The translations under genes and the position numbers were made by a program. From contig CBDAQW010000014.1 of the NCBI GenBank assembly GCA_965199185.1, positions 1 through 64,000 of the forward strand: a stretch of DNA of 64,000 nt, read 5' to 3'. The DNA is from Endozoicomonas sp965199185. Its GTDB lineage: Bacteria > Pseudomonadota > Gammaproteobacteria > Pseudomonadales > Endozoicomonadaceae. Below the pieces are notes generated by a model that saw only the letters and a program-made list of their open reading frames with translations, did no database searches and was not told the DNA's origin. Positions 45,916-56,000 of the stretch are shown piece by piece (the stretch's first letter is position 1; each line of letters begins with the position of its first letter).

Positions 45916-46869
45916 TTAACCCTGATTAGCAGATTCAAGCTGCAAGTGCGCTATCCGCTTGCCAGTGTTGATCTCAACCGGCTCGCCATTGAATGTCATT
46001 TCAGAAACACCAGGCGCATTACCCAGGTGGACATCTACCGGCGCCTGAACTCTAAGGTTAAGTACAGTCCCTGCTTTTTTGACCTCTGACAGCAGTATAC
46101 TGTCCGTTGGGTCACGAACTTCAATCCAGCAGTCCTCCGCAAAGCGAACCATCAGCAACACGCTTTCATTAGGAGAAGCAGCCTGCGTATCAGCATCTGC
46201 TGTTTTTTGAACCGCTTGTGGAACGTTTTTTTGGACTATGCCAGACACCGGCGCTTCAGTTGGCACCGTTTCTTGCTCAAACAAGGCTTCAGCGTCTGAC
46301 AAATCTTCCGCATCTTCCAATTCTGCGGCTGGTACGAAATCCTGACTGAGCACTTCCGGAATAGTTTGTGTCTGAAGCATGACATTCGCTTCAGGCGCAT
46401 TAGTGGGCGATTTAGCCAACGGTTCACCCACCATCGTTTCTGTGTTGGAGTGATAGGCATCCCAGCTGAAATAAGTTAAGCCTCCCACCAGAGCAACGGC
46501 AAATAGAGTCAGGCCAAACCCAACGGGTGATATACGGGATCGGATTTTTAAGGGGCGGTCTGACCCGGCCTTTAACATGATGGCTTCTGCACCGGTCTGA
46601 CCCGTATAGCGATCATAACAGGTTACAAGTGCTTCAGGTTGCAGCTGCAGATATTTGGCGTAATTACGCAGATACCCACGAATAAAGGCCGCTTCTGGCA
46701 AATGATTAAAATCATTTTGCTCAAGTGCAGCCACAAAATCCTCACCGATTCTCAGGGCTTCCGCCACTGTAGAAACAGAAATATTTTGTTTTATACGCTC
46801 CTTAGACAGTATTTCTCCGGGAGAAACTCGTTCAGAGGTTTCACTCACCTTGGGAACATCATTACTCAT
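45916..46869 (-). CDS. rodZ: Cytoskeleton protein RodZ
   Basis: RodZ links the MreB cytoskeleton to the cell-wall elongation machinery. The N-terminal HTH_25 domain (PGEILSKERIKQNISVSTVAEALRI...YLRNYAKYL) is cytoplasmic; one membrane span lies at about 113-132 (VGFGLTLFAVALVGGLTYF); a Pro/Glu-rich periplasmic linker and a C-terminal DUF4115 domain (FAEDCWIEVRD...LGNAPGVSEMTFNG) follow. At 317 aa it is complete. Its start overlaps the end of pilF by eight bases. Confidence 0.94.
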   Translation of the reverse strand: MSNDVPKVSETSERVSPGEILSKERIKQNISVSTVAEALRIGEDFVAALEQNDFNHLPEAAFIRGYLRNYAKYLQLQPEALVTCYDRYTGQTGAEAIMLKAGSDRPLKIRSRISPVGFGLTLFAVALVGGLTYFSWDAYHSNTETMVGEPLAKSPTNAPEANVMLQTQTIPEVLSQDFVPAAELEDAEDLSDAEALFEQETVPTEAPVSGIVQKNVPQAVQKTADADTQAASPNESVLLMVRFAEDCWIEVRDPTDSILLSEVKKAGTVLNLRVQAPVDVHLGNAPGVSEMTFNGEPVEINTGKRIAHLQLESANQG

Positions 46870-47629
46870 ATCCCACTCGACTCCGATATTCTTTTAACTC
46901 TTGCGAACCCGGGAACAAGCGCTGAAGCTGAAGAGCGTAACTTGCCACCTTGTCCTTTTCACCATTCTGGCGAGCCAGTTGAATACCCAGCCACAGGCTT
47001 CTGGCATTCTGCCGCGCCAGCCCTGTAAATTGCTGATAATACTGCCAACCTCTGAGATTATCACCCTGTTTAAAATAGAGATCGGCCAGCTCAAGGTTGG
47101 CTGTCGCAAGGCTTGAGTTCAGGCGCAGAGCTTTATCAAAGTGACTGGCTGCCAACGCAGAGTTACCCTGGCGTAAGGCGACAAGCCCCATGTTTTCAAA
47201 GGTTCTGCTGCGGAGAGGGTATGAGAGATCTTCTGATGCTAACTGAAACTGTCGGTAAGCTTCGGAAAGACGATTCTGCCCGAACAGGTAGGCACCGTAA
47301 TTATTACGAACATCGGAGGCTTTAACGTTATAAGAGAGCGCCGTTTTGAATGAATCCTCAGCAAGGGCATTCTCACCCTGAGCCTGATAAACTATCCCCA
47401 AAAGCCCATACACTTCTGCGGACCGGGGATTCAGCGCCAGAGCTCTGTTTAAAGGTGTAACCGCTTGCTCTGCCGAACCGTTCTGGATATGAAACTTAGC
47501 CAGATTCATCTGATCTGTAACCGCCTTATTCCGATCCAGTGGTGCATTGCTGGTGTCAGTACTGACACACCCGGATACCCCAACCACTAACGTCAACAAC
47601 CATGCTGCTGATCTGAGTTTTGCCCCCAT
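46862..47629 (-). CDS. pilF: Type IV pilus biogenesis lipoprotein PilF/PilW
   Basis: A TPR lipoprotein that helps the PilQ secretin assemble in the outer membrane. The signal peptide ends with lipobox VSGC (residues 18-21), followed by about six TPR units (AEVYGLLGIVYQAQGENALAEDSF and similar). At 255 aa it matches PilF of Pseudomonas, and it lies in the same order rlmN-pilF-rodZ. The stop overlaps the rodZ start. Confidence 0.92.
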   Translation of the reverse strand: MGAKLRSAAWLLTLVVGVSGCVSTDTSNAPLDRNKAVTDQMNLAKFHIQNGSAEQAVTPLNRALALNPRSAEVYGLLGIVYQAQGENALAEDSFKTALSYNVKASDVRNNYGAYLFGQNRLSEAYRQFQLASEDLSYPLRSRTFENMGLVALRQGNSALAASHFDKALRLNSSLATANLELADLYFKQGDNLRGWQYYQQFTGLARQNARSLWLGIQLARQNGEKDKVASYALQLQRLFPGSQELKEYRSRVGYE

Positions 47630-47729
47630 TGAACTCCCCGATACCTGTTGAGGCTACCTGAATAACAGCTTCAGAATGCCCGTGATAATGTAGCGATAGC
47701 AAACGATATCTTGCCATCAACCCTGGTCA

Positions 47730-48863
47730 TTATGCCTCAATCTGTCTGGCTGCGATATAACGCTCACTGCGTCGTGTACGATCTTGCACATTACCGACCA
47801 GCTGACCACAGGCCGCATCAATATCATCGCCACGGGTTTTACGAACCGTCACATTCATACCTGCCTGCTGCAAGCGCTCCTGAAAACGGCGAACGGCATT
47901 GTTACTTGGTCGATCGTACCCTGAATGCGAAAATGGATTAAAAGGAATTAAATTCACTTTGCAAGGGGTGTTCTTGAGCAGTTCTACCATTTGACTTGCA
48001 TGTTCAGGCTGATCGTTGACACCGGCCAGCAATGTGTACTCAATGGTCACAACACGAGCGCGATCACTCAAACCACTCATATAACCATCAATGGCTGACA
48101 ATAACTGATCAAGTGGATACTTACGGTTTATCGGCACCAGCTGGTTACGCAGTTCGTTATTCGGAGCATGCAGAGAAACCGCCAGCGAAACATTAGTCAC
48201 TTCGCCCAGTTTCTTTAACGCAGGCACAACACCGGACGTACTAAGCGTGACTCGACGCTTCGACAAGCCATAACCGAGATCATCCATCATCAAATCCATG
48301 GAATCGACCACATTATCGAAGTTCATCAGGGGTTCGCCCATCCCCATCATAACGACGTTAGTGATAGACCGATCGATTTTGGCAGGGACATTATTAAAGT
48401 GACGGGCAGCAATCCAGACCTGACCAATAATCTCAGCCACGGTGAGATCAGAGTTGAAACCCTGTTTGCCAGTCGAACAAAAACTGCAATCCAGTGAACA
48501 ACCCGCCTGCGAAGAAACACAAAGCGTCCCCCGACCGCCTTCAGGGATATACACCATCTCGACGCAGCTGCCGCTGGCCACTCTTACCACCCATTTACAG
48601 GTACCATCTTCAGAAAAATGGCTACTAACAATCTCTGGTGCACGAATTTCTGCATTCGCCTTGAGATAGTCACGCAATTTTTTGCTGATATTGGTCATCT
48701 CATCGAAGTCATCCACCCGATTGTGATGCACCCACTTCATAATCTGTTCGGCGCGGAACTTTTTCTCTCCGATACTGAGAAAATAAGCTTCCATTTTCTT
48801 CCGGTTCAGATCCAGCAGATTCACCTTGGTTTCGGGGGTGGAAAGCTCGATCGCTTCTGACAT
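47730..48863 (-). CDS. rlmN: 23S rRNA A2503 / tRNA A37 C2-methyltransferase
   Basis: A radical-SAM enzyme that methylates C2 of A2503 in 23S rRNA and of A37 in some tRNAs. The CxxxCxxC cluster is in CSLDCSFCSTGKQGFN; a GMGEPLMNFDNV motif binds SAM, and the second catalytic Cys lies in the C-terminal part (DIDAACGQL). About 377 aa. Two in-frame starts exist; the ATG at 48863 has GAGG seven bases upstream, while the one at 48869 is almost adjacent to it. Confidence 0.95.
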   Translation of the reverse strand: MSEAIELSTPETKVNLLDLNRKKMEAYFLSIGEKKFRAEQIMKWVHHNRVDDFDEMTNISKKLRDYLKANAEIRAPEIVSSHFSEDGTCKWVVRVASGSCVEMVYIPEGGRGTLCVSSQAGCSLDCSFCSTGKQGFNSDLTVAEIIGQVWIAARHFNNVPAKIDRSITNVVMMGMGEPLMNFDNVVDSMDLMMDDLGYGLSKRRVTLSTSGVVPALKKLGEVTNVSLAVSLHAPNNELRNQLVPINRKYPLDQLLSAIDGYMSGLSDRARVVTIEYTLLAGVNDQPEHASQMVELLKNTPCKVNLIPFNPFSHSGYDRPSNNAVRRFQERLQQAGMNVTVRKTRGDDIDAACGQLVGNVQDRTRRSERYIAARQIEA

Positions 48864-48877
48864 TTTCATACCTCAAC

Positions 48878-48903
48878 ACTGTCAGAGTACCCGCTCTGAC
48901 AGT
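48878..48903. repeat. Perfect 10-bp hairpin between ndk and rlmN
   Basis: ACTGTCAGAG and CTCTGACAGT flank a 6-base loop. It lies 15 bases before the rlmN start and 18 bases after ndk. There is no T run, so it could be an attenuator, an RNA-processing site or a weak terminator. Confidence 0.55.
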
Positions 48904-48921
48904 CAAATCTAATCACTCAAA

Positions 48922-49353
48922 TCAGCGCGTTCTTGGACAAATCTCTGCATCTTTAAAGAAATATGCCACTTCCCGCGCTGCAGATGCTGTCGAATCCGAG
49001 CCATGGACGGCATTCTCATCGATAGCTTTTGCAAAATCTGCGCGGATAGTACCATCAGCAGCCTCCTGAGGGTTAGTAGCACCCATCAATTCCCGATGAC
49101 GGGCGACCGCATTTTCCCCTTCAAGCACCGAAACCACCACCGGACCAGATGTCATAAAGCGGACCAGAGACTCGTAAAAAGGCTTACCTTCATGCTCGAT
49201 GTAAAAGCCACCAGCCTGCTCTGGCGACATATGCAACATTCTGGTCGCCAGAATATTCAAACCAGCCTTTTCAAACCGGCTGAAAATCTCACCGATGACA
49301 TTTAAAGCCACCGCATCTGGCTTAACAATCGACAGAGTACGCTCTAAAGCCAT
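48922..49353 (-). CDS. ndk: Nucleoside diphosphate kinase
   Basis: Ndk transfers the gamma-phosphate of ATP to nucleoside diphosphates through a phospho-histidine. ERTLSIVKPDAV opens the protein and the active-site NAVHGSDS holds H117. At 143 aa it is full length. It heads the ndk-rlmN-pilF-rodZ run. In Pseudomonas it directly follows iscX; here about 6.9 kb of accessory DNA lies between them. Confidence 0.97.
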   Translation of the reverse strand: MALERTLSIVKPDAVALNVIGEIFSRFEKAGLNILATRMLHMSPEQAGGFYIEHEGKPFYESLVRFMTSGPVVVSVLEGENAVARHRELMGATNPQEAADGTIRADFAKAIDENAVHGSDSTASAAREVAYFFKDAEICPRTR

Positions 49354-49854
49354 TGCTATCTCCCGTTTTTTATTCGCCCCTTAAAGAGGCTTTTATTACT
49401 TATTGAACGAATAACTTTAGCGATCCATAGCTAAAGCGCTACTTGCAAATTCAGTGACTTACACCATAAAACAAAATATTGACATTAACCAGCTTGTTGG
49501 CAGGTGTCCTTCAAGGCGCAACGACGGGAGCATTGCAAGCTATGTGACCAAAGTTGTAACGCAGTAGAGCGCCTGAACAATAAGTCAGAAAATATGATTT
49601 TAAATGACTGGGTACTTAAACAGTGGGGCAGAAAAAGGATTTCACAGGGGTGTGATATGGCAAGATGTTCCTGTTTTTTTTAACAGACTTTTTTTCACAA
49701 GCCCAACAAACACTTGCCCATAATTAAGCGGTGCCAGACAACCATTAGTTGAGCACTTACCCTAATGACTGTAAAGCACCGTTATACACACCATCGTTAT
49801 ACAAAAAACGCCTTACCGAACCTCCTCTATGGCCTGAAAATCATTGACGATAAA
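49354..49854. other. Intergenic region at the left edge of the accessory island
   Basis: I find no convincing gene in these 501 bases. The ndk promoter should lie near the left end. Around 49514-49574 is an AGGCGC/GCGCCT pair 49 bases apart, and a CTGTT/AACAG hairpin with an all-T loop lies near 49670-49690. The composition becomes AT-rich to the right. It could hold decayed mobile DNA, which I cannot prove. Confidence 0.45.
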
Positions 49855-50229
49855 TCAACTGTGGTTGAATTGGTCATGAAGAAGACGAACCTGACTCTCA
49901 TCAGCAGGAGGAAGATCAACCTGACTCTCATCAGTAGGAGGAAGATCAACCTGACGCTCATCAGAAAGTTTTAGAATGCTACTTTCAGCCCCTTCCTTTA
50001 AATAGCTTTTTATTCCAACAACAGCATTTTCAATATTTTCAAAATCATGAATGAATACCTCTTTAGCCGTGCCAGTTAACTCCATGCCTATTTTGACAGC
50101 ATACACTTTATCCATCATGTAATGATGACATTTGGCAATCGAAATAGTTCTCGGATGACTTAAAACACCTAACCCCTTTACAGGAGTAAGGCTCCCAGCG
50201 AGCTCACAGCCACCACTTTTAGCAGCATC
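49855..50229 (-). pseudogene. 3' part of a small gene interrupted by IS66
   Basis: An open frame of 87 codons starts at 50118, but the same frame continues upstream without a stop to the IS66 junction at 50229. Removing the IS and one copy of the 8-bp duplication joins it in frame to 52705-52634, giving a 148-aa protein of 447 bases including the stop. I do not recognise the family. The C-terminus has a 10-aa repeat (DESQVDLPPA and variants). The fragment may still be translated from the internal ATG-ATG at 50118, but the original gene is broken. Confidence 0.75.
49881..49964 (-). repeat. 30-bp tandem repeat, about 2.8 copies
   Basis: Units begin at 49881, 49911 and 49941 and are nearly identical (they differ at two or three bases). 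In the coding frame each unit adds ten residues of the form QVDLPPxDES, so copy-number change would keep the frame. Confidence 0.9.
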
Positions 50230-50257
50230 GTAAGCGGTCGGGCAACCCCATCTACCC

Positions 50258-51802
50258 CTATTCCCACCAATTCGCTATTTTTAAATCGTCTGGCGTGAGA
50301 TTCATAGGCAACAGGTGTTCAACACACGCTTCTTTGGGCAGTTGAGGAACCCTGGACAGCACGTAACGTAGCCAGGCGTACGGCTCCAGATCATTCGCCC
50401 TGGCGGTTTCGATCAAACTATAAAGTGTTGCGCTGGCATTTGCTCCGTTTACGCTTTTAGCAAAAAGCCAGTTCTTTCGGCCAATTACGAACGGTTTGAC
50501 GGCTCTCTCTGCCGCATTATTGTCAATATCCAGCAGCCCGCTATCAAGGTAACGTATCAGATAAGGCCACTGGTTTTGCGCATAGGTGATGGCTTTGCCA
50601 AGCTTGTTTTTGGGAGGGATTTTGGGCTGTTGCCGATCCAGCCACTCTTTCAGCTTGTCCAGGATCGGGCGGCTTTCCCGTTGTCTTATCTGGAATCGTT
50701 CTTCTACCGCTTTATCTTTGACCCTTCTCTCTATAGCGTAGAGCGTCTGGATCATCGTCAGCACCTGGGCGGGCTTGGTGATTTTGGCTTGTGGCTGGCC
50801 TTTTTTCTTTGGGATAGCGTCCAGCGCTTCTTTGAATTTTCTCCGGACGTGCGCAAGACAGCCAACCAGTTCTATTTCCGGTTGCTTCTTACTCAGCGCT
50901 TTATAAGCAGACAGTCCGTCGCATTGCAGATAGCCGCTGAACCCGGACAGGAATGCCTGTGGACGACTATGGTCACGACCTGACTGATAGTCATAGAGGA
51001 TGACTGGTGTCCCCAGCTGCCCGGTAGTGCGATACACCCACATATAGGATTTATCCTGTGGCGACCGTTCGGGCTCATCCAGTACCTGCAGCGGTGTTTC
51101 GTCAGCCTGAATACTGCTTCGTCTGACCAGCATTTTCTGTAGCTCGTCGTATATTGGTTTGAGTAATACGGACACCCTGATCATCCATTCAGCCATGGAG
51201 GCACGACTGATCTCGATGTTCATGCGCTTCAGGATAAACTCCTGTCGATACAGGGGCAGAGCATCACAATATTTGCTGGTGATGATCCAGGCCAGCAATC
51301 CGGGAGTGGCAATGCTTTTCGGGATGGGCATTTTCGGCATCGGTGCCGTTTTGACGCCGGACTCGCACTCGCAGGCATATTTCAGGCGCTGGAATTCAAC
51401 GACTTTCACCTGCGCCGGAACGATGTCCAGCTTACAACTGCTCTCATGGCCGAATGCCTTGAGGGTTTTACCACAGCAGTCGCACTGTTTTTCTTCTTCG
51501 GCGATATCCAACTGAACCACGTCCCGGGGCAAATGGTCAGGCAGTGTTTTCCTGACCGGCTTTTTGCGCTGGTGAGCTTCTACGGTCTGGGTTTCAGATT
51601 GTTCAGCAGACTCTTCGTCCAATAATTCAGGTTCATTGAACAGTGACTCCTGGCCCTCGAAACGTTCACTGGAAGCGGCAAATTTCTGATGTTGATGCAG
51701 GCGGAACTGTTCCTCATACCACGCGAGTTTCGCCTTCAGCTGAACGTTCTCAAACTGAAGAGATTCAATGGTCGGTTTGTCTGGCGTGGTCATCGTATTC
51801 AT
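50258..51802 (-). CDS. tnpC: IS66 family transposase TnpC
   Basis: The 514-aa DDE transposase of the element. A coiled-coil N-terminus (IESLQFENVQLKAKLAWYEEQF) is followed by a zinc-finger-like CDCCGKTLKAFG, the core with QADETPLQVLDEP (first Asp), YLQCDGLSAY (second Asp) and the C-terminal segment DNNAAERAVKPFVIGRKNWLF (Glu). Full length for the family. Confidence 0.96.
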   Translation of the reverse strand: MNTMTTPDKPTIESLQFENVQLKAKLAWYEEQFRLHQHQKFAASSERFEGQESLFNEPELLDEESAEQSETQTVEAHQRKKPVRKTLPDHLPRDVVQLDIAEEEKQCDCCGKTLKAFGHESSCKLDIVPAQVKVVEFQRLKYACECESGVKTAPMPKMPIPKSIATPGLLAWIITSKYCDALPLYRQEFILKRMNIEISRASMAEWMIRVSVLLKPIYDELQKMLVRRSSIQADETPLQVLDEPERSPQDKSYMWVYRTTGQLGTPVILYDYQSGRDHSRPQAFLSGFSGYLQCDGLSAYKALSKKQPEIELVGCLAHVRRKFKEALDAIPKKKGQPQAKITKPAQVLTMIQTLYAIERRVKDKAVEERFQIRQRESRPILDKLKEWLDRQQPKIPPKNKLGKAITYAQNQWPYLIRYLDSGLLDIDNNAAERAVKPFVIGRKNWLFAKSVNGANASATLYSLIETARANDLEPYAWLRYVLSRVPQLPKEACVEHLLPMNLTPDDLKIANWWE

Positions 51803-51858
51803 ATCGCCTATTATCTAACAGAACCGCCGTCGTTTTCATTGTTGTAGTTCATGGACAT

Positions 51859-52218
51859 TCAGGCGGCAGGCTGATAGCACAATGTCGGATGTGCTTTTTT
51901 CTGATCGACTGGCAAGCCGTCCAGAAGCCAGTTCAGCTCACGACGGGTCAGAGTGATTGCCTGATTCGTCTTTTCATGATCAGGCCAATTGAAACGGCCT
52001 TTCTCGAGGCGACGGTAGTAAAGCCAGAACCCGTTAGTCTGCCAGTGCAGTATTTTGAGTTTGTTGCGTCCCCGGTTGCAGAATACGAACAGGCTTTCGG
52101 AGAACGGGTCAAGGTTCAGTACTTCGCTGGCGATCAGGGAGAGACCATCGATAGACTTGCGCATGTCGGTGACACCGGGAGCTAGATAGACCTTGAGGGA
52201 AGTCGCATCACCAATCAT
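51859..52218 (-). CDS. tnpB: IS66 accessory protein TnpB
   Basis: The 119-aa IS66 Orf2 protein. VYLAPGVTDMRKSIDGLSLI and LFVFCNRGRNKLKILHWQTNGFWLYYRRLE are family signatures. It is required for transposition of IS66 elements, with an unknown biochemical role. Its start overlaps the tnpA stop by four bases (ATGA). Confidence 0.95.
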   Translation of the reverse strand: MIGDATSLKVYLAPGVTDMRKSIDGLSLIASEVLNLDPFSESLFVFCNRGRNKLKILHWQTNGFWLYYRRLEKGRFNWPDHEKTNQAITLTRRELNWLLDGLPVDQKKAHPTLCYQPAA

Positions 52219-52547
52219 GCTGCAGCCTCCAGGGTTTGCAGTACGGTTCGCAAGGTCTGCGGATCGAATCCCGGTGCCAGTTCGATACGAAACCCGGAGG
52301 GGCTGGTCAGGGTGATGCCGGTACTTCCTGGTTGAGCAGGGAGCGAATTGGTTTCGATATGAGCTACAGTGACTGGTAATAGAGGGGTTGGACTTTTATC
52401 AGGGGTCGACTGTTGCCTGTAGCGACGACGGTAATAACCGAAAGATTTGATGGACAGTTTCTGCTGACGAGCGTATTCCGCCTGAGAAAGTCCGCTTTGC
52501 TGCCATTGTTCGATATGCTTAAACCAGAATTGTTGTTTTTCGGACAT
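52215..52547 (-). CDS. tnpA: IS66 accessory protein TnpA
   Basis: The 110-aa IS66 Orf1 protein with an HTH-like N-terminal half (HIEQWQQSGLSQAEYARQQKLSIKSFGYYRRRYR). It is first in the element, preceded by AGGAGG, and translationally coupled to tnpB. Confidence 0.92.
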   Translation of the reverse strand: MSEKQQFWFKHIEQWQQSGLSQAEYARQQKLSIKSFGYYRRRYRQQSTPDKSPTPLLPVTVAHIETNSLPAQPGSTGITLTSPSGFRIELAPGFDPQTLRTVLQTLEAAA

Positions 52548-52625
52548 GTTACCTCCTGAAAGCTGGAAGCATCAGTATCCGGACTGGTGGTCAGGCTGGG
52601 TAGATGGTTTTTGGCTGACGCTTAC

Positions 52626-52705
52626 GCAGCATCTAATTTCTCTTGCAATGTATGATCATATCCCAATTTATGTCTCGTATGACTTGTAAAACTTGCATTT
52701 TCCAT
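52626..52705 (-). pseudogene. 5' part of the small gene interrupted by IS66
   Basis: ATG at 52705 is preceded by AGAGGTG at a good distance. It opens a frame (MENASFTSHTRHKLGYDH...) that reaches the IS66 junction at 52634/52626. The 80 bases here plus 367 bases at 49855-50221 make 447, an exact multiple of three, and the frame reads through with no stop once the IS and one target copy are removed. Function unknown. It begins 18 bases after the small membrane protein gene at 52724-52975, so the two were probably one operon. Confidence 0.75.
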
Positions 52706-52723
52706 ATCAATCACCTCTTTTAG

Positions 52724-52975
52724 TTAAGATCCATTTAAGCATTCAATTCTTCCAGGAAAAATTGTCATGAAATAATACATACAAATTAAGTTGAAAATTA
52801 ATAACCCACCTGTTATACCCACTAACACATATTTGCATTTACCCATGCATTTCAATATTAAAACATCTAAAAAACAAAACCATCGCACATCAAAACTCAC
52901 GTACATCACTTCCATTAACATAGGCAGACCGAGCAATACAAACACACAAAAAAATACAATTAAGAAGAAAATCAT
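52724..52975 (-). CDS. Small membrane protein of unknown function (83 aa)
   Basis: Two hydrophobic stretches (FFLIVFFCVFVLLGLPMLM and YVLVGITGGLLIFNLICMYYFM) with cysteines between them suggest a two-span membrane protein. The DNA is clearly more AT-rich than the housekeeping genes. It lies just upstream of the gene that IS66 has split. I know no family, and it is possible that it is only a chance open frame in AT-rich DNA. Confidence 0.4.
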   Translation of the reverse strand: MIFFLIVFFCVFVLLGLPMLMEVMYVSFDVRWFCFLDVLILKCMGKCKYVLVGITGGLLIFNLICMYYFMTIFPGRIECLNGS

Positions 52976-53035
52976 TGAACAATCCTGACTTTATACTTTA
53001 CTTGCAAATCAACCCATACTTAAGGATTTTCCTCA

Positions 53036-56000
53036 ATGACTTACACCTCAACATGGCAATCAATAATTTTACCCTTATTACTTATTGCATCAATATCCAT
53101 TCAATCATTTAATGCTTTAGCAATGGTGCAAGGAGACAGCAACCAAAATAGTGATACAGCTAGCACAGATACAGATGATGAAAGTACAGAAAAAGCATTT
53201 AAGGGAAAATCGCCAACCCAACCCACGACATTAATCACTCAAGCAAACAATAAAATACATCTTTATTTCCATCCATTAGAAAAACTAAGAAAAAAAAATC
53301 AAGAAATAGCCATAGTTAATAAAAGACTGACACAACCTTTTTTTTACAATGCTGTCCTCCACCACTCACCACATGGGTTTGAGCCATGTGATGAAAGATT
53401 GATATCAGACTTATTCACTCCTATAGATGAGCACACATTTGAATATCATTTAACTTATAGACAAAGAGAGCGACATTCTTATGCCTTACCAAAGCCTACT
53501 ATCTTGTGCAAAATTAGAGTGGACTTGAATTCAGGGGAAATGTCCATCTATTACCATAAAGATTTTAAGTATTTTTTACCCTCTTCCTACAACTATTTCG
53601 TCTCCGCATTAGAAAACAACGCTGACAAAATGGACGTTTACAAAAACGACCTACTCCAAATCATATTTACCAGAGAAGACTCGACAGGCCCAAACAATGG
53701 ATTCAAACAGCAGATACTTGAAGATCAGAAATCCCATTTAATATCATCAAACGATCCTGACGCCCTCAAGCTAAAAAAAACTATAACGCTATCATTCATT
53801 AATGAGAAGATTAAAACAGCGAACATAGAAAACATCCTACTACTGATTGATAATCCAACCTTTTTATACATCAGTCTTTCTTTATTTAATTTCGACACAC
53901 TAAACAATGAATTGACAAATGGAGATATCAACCCTGTGGTTGTAGCCTCATCTCTTTCGATTGGAACTCATACAGACAGCATTATGCGAAAAGAGCCTGC
54001 AATCTTTACGAACTCTCCTGTCAGTAACAAATTATTAATCGGGAAATATTTAGACAACTTCGTTAAAGATCTATCCAGAAAAGACAACAAACCTCTACAG
54101 GACATGCCTCTAATTTCAACAAGCATGTCAACAGGCCCGGTAAACCAATTATTATTTGAAAAATTAAAGCCCTATCTGGACACTCAAGAAAATCTTAGCG
54201 ACGAAAGCATAAGAGAAATCAGCATTTTAACTGCCATTAAATATTTAAATCATTATCCAGAATACAAAAAAAAATATCGAGAAGCTATTGAAGAAAATGA
54301 ATATTCTGAACCGCATATAACTGAAGAATCATATTCTAACATCTTATTTAAATTTATAGAGGGAGAGTCTTCATCTTTAGCAACTAAAGTCACTGAATTA
54401 TTTTCAGAATTAGAGATGCACACTAATAGTAATGGTCATTATAACATTTACTCCGAAATACAAAATTATCTGAAAAGCCAGGAAGAAAACATAGAAAAAA
54501 CACTGAGCCCGCACTATGAAAAAAGCATCCCTATTGAACTGGTCGATAATAGCCCATACCCTGATTATTATCAGCCACTCACGGGCAAACTACAGCTTGA
54601 AACATTCAAACCTTCAGACGTCGACATTGAGCAAAATATAGAGCTGGCAAGATTTGCTATAGCCCAATTACAGCAAGCTGTTGATGACAGCCTGGACCCC
54701 AGTAGTTTACATTTGCTCCTTGCTGAAGGAGGTGAGAACAGCATTGCTGCAAAATTTGCATCACTCGGCAAGGAGCATATTGATGCGTTTCATTTTCTTA
54801 TTGAACAAGGCAGAAAAGAGGAAATCGATACACTTTGGCAAGCATTAAGAATGAGATCTGCTCTTGTAGCCGCAAATTACAGGCAACTCGACCTGGCAAT
54901 ACAGGCAGATATTTGGGATTTAACTTTTTTCATTCTTGAATTAGCAAACAACAATATTATTAATCGTCTTGCCTATGCCGACACTGTACAGAGTTTTTCT
55001 TCATCAATGGACTCTGCCTCTCATGCAGTAAAGGATCTTAGCTCCCAAGCGGCGTTGCAAACACTCCTTGAAGCTCTGGAAATAATTAAGGGCTTCAAAA
55101 TACGCTCTGGTACTGCCCCCATCTTAATAGGCATAAAATACCTTACTCAATATTACTACTTCGCCAAAACAGCAGCCATTGCCAGCAATGCTGCCTTTAT
55201 TGCCGGCAACCAACTCAGTGCCATTACCGCTATTGCAAAGTTGTCGATGACCGGTTTTGCAATGGATCTTACTTATAAGGGGTCGGGCACTAAAAGGGTG
55301 ATTGACTTGCTTCGCTGGTTCGACCCGGTCTGGCCTATTCAACGTGCATTGGCTGACCGGATTAACCAACTTATTGACTCAGGTCTTAGCGGAACAGAAA
55401 CACAAAATCAGGTTAAAGTGCTTTTTTTCACCATGCTTCAGCTTGATCTGAATAACAAGCAATGGCGAGATGCTTTACAACCAGCACTTGATCTTCTAAA
55501 AGATCATGAGCCAGAGGATCAACTGGAGAGCTGGAAGAAACAAGCACTAACGCCTTTTTCATTTCGCGAAGTCCGTGAAAAATACCACGCCCTGATCGTT
55601 GGCATTGTTGATTATGCTCAAGTACTTCAGCCATATGCCGTGATTCATAGCGTAAATATGGTTACCCGGCTCCTTGATAAAGGCACAGGACGAACCATCC
55701 ATGCGGCACTGAAACACCCTAAATACCAGCCTTATGCCAAAGGCTTTCGCTCTGTCATCAGAGGCAATGTGATGGGTATCCCTACTACCCTGGCTATGGC
55801 AGCAGGTGCAGATATGGTTTATGGCTTTCCCGTGACTCGCTCCGCCGTCAACGCTGTCTTTAAGGGGGTTGGTAATCTGGCATCTCTAGTGATAGCCCTC
55901 TCTTATTACATTAGTCATCACTCAGGAGCGTCTAATACAACGGTTGAATACTATAAAAAATGGAAGGATGATCTGGCAGGTTATGGTGGAAGCTCTACCC

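Larger units (their letters stand above)
50230..52625 (-). mobile_element. IS66-family insertion sequence, complete, with target duplication
   Basis: The 2396-bp element carries tnpA, tnpB and tnpC in the usual order on the minus strand. Both ends begin GTAAGCG and share a further CCATCTACCC about 20 bases in, as imperfect terminal inverted repeats. It is flanked by an exact 8-bp direct repeat GCAGCATC at 50222-50229 and 52626-52633, the size typical of IS66. All three genes are open, so the element may still be active. It sits inside a small gene. Confidence 0.95.

Noticed and set aside
49881..49964. The 30-bp tandem repeats as a CRISPR array.
   Set aside because: The units are head to tail without spacers and are coding repeats of ten residues.
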